DNA of 47,629 nt from JACORV01 sp041484135 (GTDB lineage: Bacteria > Gemmatimonadota > Gemmatimonadetes > Gemmatimonadales > JACORV01). Shown here piece after piece: positions 41,941 to 47,629 of this stretch (the stretch's first letter is position 1; the number at the start of each line of letters is the position of its first letter). Below the pieces are notes generated by a model. It was not told where the DNA came from and did no database searches. It saw only the letters and a program-made list of their open reading frames with translations. The position numbers and the translations under genes were made by a program. The stretch covers positions 1-47,629 of the forward strand of contig JBGPHD010000003.1 of NCBI GenBank assembly GCA_041484135.1, written 5' to 3'.

Positions 41941-42788
41941 GCGCCTTCCTCGAGATCATGCTCGCGCCCTTCGTGGCGTGCATGATCCTGGTCGCGGTCC
42001 ATTCGTACCTGGGGCTCCACGTCATCTCGCGCGAGGTGATCTTCGTGGACCTCTCCCTGGCGCAGATGGCGGCGCTCGGCACGACCATCGCCCTGTTCCT
42101 CGGCGTGGCGCGCACCTCGCCGTGGGCGCAGGCGTTCGCGCTCGCCGCCACGGTGCTCGGCGCGGCGGTCTTCGCCGCCACCCGCACCAAGAACCACGGC
42201 CGCGTGCCGCAGGAGGCCATCATCGGCATCGTGTACGTGGTCGCCTCCGCCGCCGCGATCCTGGTAGCCAACCAGACCCCGAGCGGCGGCGAGGCCATCA
42301 AGGAGATCCTCGAGGGCACCGTCCTCTGGGTCACCTGGGCCACGATCCTCAAGCTGCTGATCGCGTATGTCGTGCTGGGGACGTATTTCTTCATCATGCG
42401 CCGGCGATTCGAGACCATCTCCTTCGAGCCCGTGGTGGCCGAGTCGAAGGGCTGGCACATGCGGTGGTGGGACTTCTGGTTCTACCTCGGCTTCGGCATC
42501 GTGATCACCTTCTCGGTGCCGATCGCCGGCGTGCCGCTGGTGTTCAGCTTCCTGGTCGTGCCGGCCGTCACGGCGTTCCTCTTCACCAGGAAACCGCTCC
42601 TGCTCACCCTGATCGCCTGGGTGACCGGCGCGGTGGCGTCCGCCACCGGCCTCGCGGTCTCCTACTGGAGCGACTGGCCCACCGGGCCGACCATCGTCTG
42701 CACCTTCGGCCTGGTGCTGCTGATCGCCGCGATGGGGAGGCGGCTCTTCAGTGGACCGGCGGAAGCCCCGGAGGCTCCGGCCGCGTGA
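41937..42788 (+). CDS. metal ABC transporter permease (ZnuB-like)
   Basis: 283 aa, ABC-3 family, about seven or eight membrane segments: ILVAVHSYLGLHVISREVIF, FVDLSLAQMAALGTTIALFL, AIIGIVYVVASAAAILVANQ, ILKLLIAYVVLGTYFFIM, and FSVPIAGVPLVFSFLVVPAV. Partner of the ZnuA-like protein. No ZnuC-like ATPase gene lies in this island, so the ATPase must be elsewhere or the system differs. GTG start and stop both overlap their neighbours. Confidence 0.88.
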   Translation: MSAFLEIMLAPFVACMILVAVHSYLGLHVISREVIFVDLSLAQMAALGTTIALFLGVARTSPWAQAFALAATVLGAAVFAATRTKNHGRVPQEAIIGIVYVVASAAAILVANQTPSGGEAIKEILEGTVLWVTWATILKLLIAYVVLGTYFFIMRRRFETISFEPVVAESKGWHMRWWDFWFYLGFGIVITFSVPIAGVPLVFSFLVVPAVTAFLFTRKPLLLTLIAWVTGAVASATGLAVSYWSDWPTGPTIVCTFGLVLLIAAMGRRLFSGPAEAPEAPAA

Positions 42789-43483
42789 GCTGGCCGTCGC
42801 CTTCGCGTCGCGCGGGGATCCTCGCGCGGCTCTCGCTCGCGGCGGGCGCCGCCGGCCTCGCGGCCGCGATCGCCTGCCACGACACCACCGGCACCAGCGC
42901 CTGCTTCGAGCCTAACGCCTCAGGGTACCAGTTCAGCCTCGCCGCCGACACCGGCTTCGTGTTCCGCTGGCCCGGCAGCTACATGCCGGTGCGCGTGTAT
43001 GCCGAGGACGTGGGCGAGCTCCAGGCCAACACCGCGGCGGCCATGCAGCTCTGGGTGAACGCCTTCCGGTGCAGCGAGCTTTCGATGGTGACCGTGACCG
43101 ACTCCACCAAGGCCGACATCATCGTGCGGAACCCGGCGTTCCTGCCCCCTGTCGCCGGCGCCGTGGTCGTCGCGGCCGACTCGGTGGGCGCGTGCCGGGG
43201 CGTCACCACCGACAGCACCTTCACCGGTCTCTCCACGCTGGCGGAGCCGGTCCGCGTGTTCGTCGCCCCGGTCTCCGTCGACTCCGCCGCCGTCGCGGCC
43301 TGCTACCATTTCGTGACGGCGCACGAGCTGGGGCACGCGCTGGGCCTGCTCTCCCACAGCCCCGACACCCTGGACATCATGTATACCCAGCCCCGGCGCC
43401 GGGTCCTCTCCGAGGCCGACAAGTTCACCATCCAGGTCCTCTACCACGCCGCGCCGACCATCGGACCGCCGCCCCGGCAATGA
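42785..43483 (+). CDS. matrixin-like zinc metalloprotease, lipoprotein
   Basis: 232 aa from GTG 42785 overlapping the permease stop. N-terminal signal ending AAAIAC (lipobox-like). The zinc motif HELGHALGLLSH (HExxHxxGxxH type) is followed by the Met-turn DIMYTQ. Short for a metzincin but the catalytic core is complete. Being translationally coupled to a metal permease suggests a zinc-dependent enzyme that is charged by, or reports on, periplasmic zinc; this is inference. Confidence 0.82.
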   Translation: MSWPSPSRRAGILARLSLAAGAAGLAAAIACHDTTGTSACFEPNASGYQFSLAADTGFVFRWPGSYMPVRVYAEDVGELQANTAAAMQLWVNAFRCSELSMVTVTDSTKADIIVRNPAFLPPVAGAVVVAADSVGACRGVTTDSTFTGLSTLAEPVRVFVAPVSVDSAAVAACYHFVTAHELGHALGLLSHSPDTLDIMYTQPRRRVLSEADKFTIQVLYHAAPTIGPPPRQ

Positions 43484-44133
43484 CCCGCGCCCGCGCGATC
43501 ACCGAGGCGGAGGTCCGCCGCGCCGCGGGCGCCTCACGCACGCTGGCGGTGGCGAAGGGCACGGTGGTGACGCCGGCTGCGAGAGATCTGGCGAAGCAGC
43601 TGGGGGTGGCGCTCGTAAGTCAGAGTGACGTGAGCCGGGAGCCGGGAGCCGGACCGTCGGCGCCCGACGCGGGTCCGGCTCCCGCCTCCCGGCTCCCCGT
43701 CATCGCCCTCGGCGCCGACCACGGCGGCTTCCCGATGAAGGAGCACCTCAAGACCGTCCTCACCGAGCTGGGATACAATGTCCTAGACGTGGGCACGAAC
43801 GGCACCGCGGCGGTCGACTATCCCGACTTCGCCGTTCGGGTCGCGCGCGCGGTGGCGGAGGCGCGGGCGTGGCGGGGGATCATGGTGGACGGCGCCGGGA
43901 TTGGCAGCTCGATGGCCGCGAACAAGGTCGCCGGTATCCGCGCGGCGCTCTGCTACGACCTCACCACCGCGCAGAACGCGCGCGAGCACAACGACGCCAA
44001 CGTGTTGACGTTAGGTGGCACGCTGCTCGGCCCCCGGCTCGCCGCCGAGATCGTGCGCGCCTTCCTCGCCACTCCGTTCGGCGGGGGGCGGCACCAGCGC
44101 CGCGTCGACAAGATCAACGCCCTGGACCGCTGA
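43480..44133 (+). CDS. rpiB: RpiB/LacAB-type isomerase with N-terminal leader domain
   Basis: 217 aa, ATGA overlap with the protease gene. Residues about 1-48 (TEAEVRRAAGASRTLAVAKG, VVTPAARDLAKQLGV) resemble leader segments of some microcompartment-associated enzymes. A linker encoded by the palindrome 43632-43695 follows. RpiB domain: ALGADHGGFPMKEHLK, DVGTNGT, YPDFAVRVARAV, IGSSMAANKVAGIRAAL and EHNDANVLTLGG. The Cys that acts as base in E. coli RpiB (CGTGIG) is Asp here (DGAGIG), so the substrate or mechanism may differ. Confidence 0.85.
   Translation: MTRARAITEAEVRRAAGASRTLAVAKGTVVTPAARDLAKQLGVALVSQSDVSREPGAGPSAPDAGPAPASRLPVIALGADHGGFPMKEHLKTVLTELGYNVLDVGTNGTAAVDYPDFAVRVARAVAEARAWRGIMVDGAGIGSSMAANKVAGIRAALCYDLTTAQNAREHNDANVLTLGGTLLGPRLAAEIVRAFLATPFGGGRHQRRVDKINALDR
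43632..43695. repeat. 64-base near-perfect palindrome inside the rpiB-like gene
   Basis: Left arm 43632-43655 and right arm 43672-43695 are 24 bases each and complementary with one mismatch; the arms consist of GAGCCGG repeats. The centre holds a second small hairpin (GTCGG-CGC-CCGAC, 43656-43668). It is in frame and encodes the linker REPGAGPSAPDAGPAPASRL. The arm sequence also occurs as a tandem repeat at 8143-8168. Confidence 0.85.
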
Positions 44134-44477
44134 TGCGCCTGCGCCGCCTCGCCCTTCGCCTCAAGGCGCTGCTCCTCCTCGCGACGTTCGTGGGCAGCGG
44201 CCTTCCGACGGCGCTCGACGTGGCGCTGCACCACCTGCGCCCCGGGCTGGCGGCACCGCTACCGCACCTCGACCCGCCGGGCGGCTGCCACAGCCACGCC
44301 GAGCACTGCCTGCTGCGCGGGCACGACTCCGCCCTGCGCTTCGCGGTCACGAAGGTCCCGCTCCGCCTCGCTGCCCAGCGCGCCGAGCGCCTCGGCCTCC
44401 TGCCGGGAGACGATCCGCGCCCCCGGCTCCTTCCCTTCCTCCATCACTCGCGAGCCCCTCCGCAGCCGTTGGTCTGA
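44133..44477 (+). CDS. second small exported Cys/His protein
   Basis: 114 aa; ATG overlaps the rpiB stop (TGATG). N-terminal basic-hydrophobic segment (LRLKALLLLATFVGSGLP), then HHLRPGLAAPLPHLDPPGGC and CHSHAEHCLLRGHD, a His/Cys cluster. Resembles the protein at 39241 in size and layout but not in detailed sequence. It precedes a TonB-dependent receptor, as such small proteins often do. Function unknown; metal binding inferred. Confidence 0.6.
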   Translation: MRLRRLALRLKALLLLATFVGSGLPTALDVALHHLRPGLAAPLPHLDPPGGCHSHAEHCLLRGHDSALRFAVTKVPLRLAAQRAERLGLLPGDDPRPRLLPFLHHSRAPPQPLV

Positions 44478-44552
44478 CCGTTCCCTGACATCAGACAACG
44501 AGACCGCGCCCCGCCGCCGTTGCGGCGCGGTGCGACCACCTACGGAGATGCC

Positions 44553-46811
44553 ATGTCACCGCTCTTCATCGCGGCGGCGCTTGCCATGTCGGCAGGCCTG
44601 CCCACGACCACCTCCCCCGTCGATCCCCCGCCCACGCGCGCCGTCTCCGGGCGCGTCACCGATCCTTCCGGCGCGCCCCTCGCGGACGTCCGCGTCAGCG
44701 TTCTCGAGGCCCGCCGCTCGACCTCCACCGACGACTCCGGGCGCTACCGCGTCGCCGAGCTGTCGCGTGGCACCTTCACGGTGTCGTTCCGCTCCATCGG
44801 CCACCGACCCGAGACGCGGCGGGTCACGCTCACCACCGCGAATGTCACCCTCGACGTCGTGATGCAGGTAACGCTGGTCGAGCTGGACGCCTTGCAGGTC
44901 ACCGCCACGCCCACCGCCACCGACGCGCTCGCCTCACCGCAACCCGTGGCGGCGCGCGGCGGCGAGGAGCTGGCCGCCAGCCAGGCCCCGACCCTCGGTG
45001 AGACCATCCAGGGCATGCCGGGCGTGCGCAACTCGAGCACCGGCGTCGGTATCGGCAAGCCGGTGATCCGCGGGCTCACCTCCAACCGCGTCCTCATCCT
45101 CGACAACGGCCAGCGCCTCGAGACCCAGCAATGGGGCGACGAGCACGCCCCTAATCTCGAGACCGTGGACGCAGACCACATCGAAGTGCTGCGCGGACCG
45201 GCCAGCGTGCTCTACGGCTCCGATGCCCTGGGCGGCGTGGTCAACGTGGTGCGCCCCGAGCTGCCGGACGCCATCGGGCGGCCGGCGTTCGTGCACCTGA
45301 CGGCGGCCGGCGGCTACGGCACCAACAACCGGGAGCCCGACGGCTCCCTGACCGTCAGCGGCGCGAGCGGCCACGTCGGCTTCCGCGGCGGGCTCACCGG
45401 CCGCACCAGCGAGAACGTCCGGACGCCGTCGTACACGCTTTGGAACAGCGGCAATCGCGCCACGGGCGGCAACGGGGCGCTCGGCATCCGCGGCGCATGG
45501 GGCTCGGCGTCGGCCACATACTCGCGCCGTGTCGAGCACATCCAGCTCACCGACCTGGACAGCACGGCGACACCCAACCAGCGCATCGGCACCGACGTCG
45601 GCCGGGTTGAACTCGCCCTCCCCCTCGGCCCCTCCCGGCTGGAGGTCACCGGCGGATGGGAACGCAGCCGCCGACGCGAGTTCGAGGAGGACACGTCCAC
45701 CGCGGTCGTGCTGGGCCTCCTTCAGACGACGTATACCACCGATGTGCACTTCCACCACGCACCGCTCGGCCGGGTGAACGGGACTCTCGGCTTCTCAGGC
45801 GTGCGGACGACCTTCGACAAGTCCGGCGAGGAAACATTGATCCCGAACTCCCGGACAACCAGCGCCGGGGTGTACGCCTTCGAGCAAACGGAAACGGGAC
45901 GCTGGGGACTCTCGGCGGGACTGCGGTACGACTATCGCCGGCTGGATGTGGACGACGACACCGTCATCGCCGTGACAGCGCAGCAACGCACCTATAGCTC
46001 GGCAACGGGCAACGTCGGCCTGCTCTACCGCGTCTCCGAGCCTGTCGCGCTGGTGCTGAACGTGGGCCGCGGCTTCCGGGCGCCTTCCACCTTCGACCTG
46101 TTCTCCAACGGCGTGCACGAGGGTACATCGGCCTTCGAGCGTGGCGACCCGACGCTCCGCAACGAGACCTCGCTCAACACCGACATCGCGCTGCGCGTGC
46201 GCACCGCCGACATGCTGCTGGTGGTCGGGGCGTTCCTCAACGCGATCCAGAACTACATCTACACCGTCCCGACCGGCACCAGCGACTCGGCGTCCGGCTT
46301 CGAGATCTTCGACGTGACGCAGGGGGACGCCCGCCTGACCGGAGGCGAGCTCTCCGTGGAGTACCACCCGGCACGCGCCATTCACGTCAGCGCGAGCGCG
46401 GACTACGTGCGGGGCCAGAACACCACCACGGGCAGTCCGGTCCCCAAGATGCCGCCGCTGCGGGCAACGTACGGGATCCGCTACGAGCCTCGCGGGCGCG
46501 GCGCCATCCGCAGTCCCTTCCTTCAGGTGAGCGGCGAAACGAACGCCCGTCAGACGCGCCTCGATCCCGCAGAGGCCCAGTTCTACGCCGCCGCGTTCGG
46601 CGGCGTCGGCTATCAGTCCGCGGCGTATAGCCTCTTCAATGCAGGCGGCGGCTTCGACGTGGCGGGCGGCGGGCGAACGCTCCACTTCTCGGTGGCGCTG
46701 CATAACGTCTTCAACACCTCCTATGCGGAGTATCTCAGCCGCATCAAGACCAACGCGCGTAACCCCGGCATGGGGCGCACCCTAAACGGGAGGGTTTCAA
46801 TCGACTTCTGA
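44553..46811 (+). CDS. TonB-dependent outer-membrane receptor (ZnuD-like)
   Basis: 752 aa. ATG 44553 with GGAG upstream and a signal segment (LFIAAALAMSAGLP). Carboxypeptidase-regulatory-like domain (VSGRVTDPSGAPLADVRVSV), plug domain (ETIQGMPGVRNSSTGVGIGK, PVIRGLTSNRVLILDNGQRL, HIEVLRGPASVLYGSDALGG) and a 22-strand-type barrel ending GRVSIDF. The QQWGDEHAPN segment and neighbouring metal genes suggest a zinc receptor like ZnuD. A TonB box is not obvious. Substrate is inferred. Confidence 0.9.
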   Translation: MSPLFIAAALAMSAGLPTTTSPVDPPPTRAVSGRVTDPSGAPLADVRVSVLEARRSTSTDDSGRYRVAELSRGTFTVSFRSIGHRPETRRVTLTTANVTLDVVMQVTLVELDALQVTATPTATDALASPQPVAARGGEELAASQAPTLGETIQGMPGVRNSSTGVGIGKPVIRGLTSNRVLILDNGQRLETQQWGDEHAPNLETVDADHIEVLRGPASVLYGSDALGGVVNVVRPELPDAIGRPAFVHLTAAGGYGTNNREPDGSLTVSGASGHVGFRGGLTGRTSENVRTPSYTLWNSGNRATGGNGALGIRGAWGSASATYSRRVEHIQLTDLDSTATPNQRIGTDVGRVELALPLGPSRLEVTGGWERSRRREFEEDTSTAVVLGLLQTTYTTDVHFHHAPLGRVNGTLGFSGVRTTFDKSGEETLIPNSRTTSAGVYAFEQTETGRWGLSAGLRYDYRRLDVDDDTVIAVTAQQRTYSSATGNVGLLYRVSEPVALVLNVGRGFRAPSTFDLFSNGVHEGTSAFERGDPTLRNETSLNTDIALRVRTADMLLVVGAFLNAIQNYIYTVPTGTSDSASGFEIFDVTQGDARLTGGELSVEYHPARAIHVSASADYVRGQNTTTGSPVPKMPPLRATYGIRYEPRGRGAIRSPFLQVSGETNARQTRLDPAEAQFYAAAFGGVGYQSAAYSLFNAGGGFDVAGGGRTLHFSVALHNVFNTSYAEYLSRIKTNARNPGMGRTLNGRVSIDF

Positions 46812-46817
46812 AGCGAA

Positions 46818-46857
46818 GGCGGTGGCGGGCGGCGCCGATTCGCCGCTCGCCGCCGCC
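46818..46857 (+). terminator. strong hairpin after the TonB-dependent receptor
   Basis: 17-base stem with two G-U pairs and a six-base loop (CCGATT), beginning seven bases after the stop codon. No U tract follows, so termination would be of non-classical type. The rest of the gap to 46982 shows only the Shine-Dalgarno of the malic enzyme gene. Confidence 0.5.
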
Positions 46858-46982
46858 GCCGGGCGGGACAACATGTCCTGAGCACGCGAATACCGGGCGC
46901 GTTCCTCGCCCATCGGCTCGCGCCTGGCCGCCCGTTCGTCGGCACACGGATTGCACCGGATGAGGTTGACCCGGAGGAATCG

Positions 46983-47629
46983 ATGGCCGTACGCCGACAG
47001 GAAGCACTCGACTATCATGCCGGGCATCGGCCCGGCAAGATCCAGATCGCGATCACCAAGCCCTGCAAGACCCAGCGCGATCTCTCCCTCGCCTACACGC
47101 CTGGCGTCGCCGAGCCGTGTCTCGACATCCAGAAGACCCCCGACGACGCGTTCAAGTACACCGCCCGCGGCAACCTCGTCGCGGTAGTGTCCAACGGGAC
47201 CGCCGTGCTGGGGCTCGGGGACATCGGGCCGCTCGCCGGCAAGCCGGTGATGGAGGGCAAGGGCGTCCTCTTCAAGACCTTCGCCGACGTGGACGTCTTC
47301 GACCTCGAGATCAACGCACCCACGGCGGGCGAGTGCATCGCCTTCTGCGAGATGCTCGAGCCCACGGTGGGCGGCATCAACCTCGAGGACATCAAGGCCC
47401 CCGAGTGCTTCGAGGTCGAGGAGACCCTGAAGGCGCGCCTCGCCATCCCGGTCTTCCACGACGACCAGCACGGCACCGCGATCATCTCGGGCGCCGCGCT
47501 CCTCAACGCCGCGGAGGTCACCGGCCGCAAACTCGCCGACCTCAAGGTCGTCTTCAGCGGCGCCGGCGCCTCGGCCATCGCCACGGCGAACCACTACGTG
47601 CGGCTCGGCGTCACGCTCGAGCACATCAC
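46983..47629 (+). CDS. maeB: malic enzyme (NAD(P)-dependent), truncated by window end
   Basis: First 215 residues of a malate dehydrogenase (decarboxylating), which converts malate to pyruvate and CO2. GGAGG Shine-Dalgarno precedes ATG 46983. Motifs: LSLAYTPGVAEPC, NGTAVLGLGDIGPLAGKPVM, GKGVLFKTFADVDVFDLEI, VGGINLEDIKAPECFEVEE, IPVFHDDQHGTA and the start of the nucleotide-binding fold (KVVFSGAGASAIA). This is the bacterial MaeB type; a C-terminal phosphotransacetylase-like domain, if any, lies outside. Confidence 0.95.
   Translation, partial: MAVRRQEALDYHAGHRPGKIQIAITKPCKTQRDLSLAYTPGVAEPCLDIQKTPDDAFKYTARGNLVAVVSNGTAVLGLGDIGPLAGKPVMEGKGVLFKTFADVDVFDLEINAPTAGECIAFCEMLEPTVGGINLEDIKAPECFEVEETLKARLAIPVFHDDQHGTAIISGAALLNAAEVTGRKLADLKVVFSGAGASAIATANHYVRLGVTLEHI

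Noticed and set aside
4343..44015. Explaining CCTAAC as a codon-pair preference (Pro-Asn or Leu-Gly)
   Set aside because: It occurs in both reading senses and once in a different codon phase (18933), and flanking bases are also conserved, so a DNA-level cause fits better.
46818..46857. Hairpin as a regulatory element of the malic enzyme gene
   Set aside because: It lies seven bases after the receptor stop and 125 bases before the malic enzyme start, so a 3'-end role is simpler.
1..47629. tRNA, rRNA, CRISPR or transposase
   Set aside because: No cloverleaf-like tRNA core, rRNA, regularly spaced repeats or transposase motifs were recognised while reading both strands.

Overview
The window is very GC-rich, gene-dense bacterial DNA. 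GTG starts are frequent, and many neighbouring genes overlap by four bases (ATGA, GTGA). Gene content suggests a diderm soil-type bacterium, most likely Gemmatimonadota. It includes SurA/PpiC chaperones, TonB-dependent receptors, LPS heptosyltransferase, FtsEX-EnvC, TPR-CHAT proteins, DUF4384 and BIG/Kelch lipoproteins, and M6 and M28 peptidases. The phylum call is inference. I see no tRNA, rRNA, CRISPR array or insertion sequence, and no gene-free stretch over 300 bases.

Layout. 1-9714 (minus): DUF58 protein, BatA/vWA membrane protein, mfd, a PpiC lipoprotein, surA and pdxA (cut by the left edge). 9863-15873 (plus): DUF4384 protein, M28 peptidase, DUF72 protein, lepA, then a terminator. 16048-25928 (minus): one tightly overlapped operon of ECF sigma factor, zf-HC2 anti-sigma, TPR-CHAT protein split by an in-frame amber codon, a frameshifted small lipoprotein, a BIG/Kelch lipoprotein, an M6 metalloprotease with a dockerin-like tail, and a small lipoprotein that may be cohesin-like. 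This is the most unusual system here: an envelope-stress-type regulator driving a possible surface protease/anchor pair. 26086-31817 (plus): a lepA remnant of 38 codons, heptosyltransferase, ROK kinase, PfkB kinase, a STAS-HATPase protein, a STAS protein and a Cys/Met PLP enzyme. 31828-34635 (plus): ftsE, ftsX, envC. 34792-36109 (plus): MerR-like coiled-coil protein and a small coiled-coil protein, convergent with a GAF-GGDEF protein (minus). 37637-39210 (plus): pcm and nfo. 39241-46811 (plus): a metal (probably zinc) uptake island of a small Cys/His protein, an outer-membrane protein, a ZnuA-like binding protein, a ZnuB-like permease, a matrixin-like zinc protease, an RpiB-like protein, a second small Cys/His protein and a ZnuD-like receptor. 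No ABC ATPase is present in it. 46983 to the end: malic enzyme, cut by the right edge.

Sequence-level signals. A strand-skewed octamer (A/G)CCTAACG recurs across genes of both directions. A 64-base near-perfect palindrome sits in the linker of the rpiB-like gene. Several starts lack a Shine-Dalgarno and instead have a -10-like box 7-11 bases upstream, suggesting leaderless or nearly leaderless mRNAs. pdxA has no ATG, GTG or TTG available at its start.
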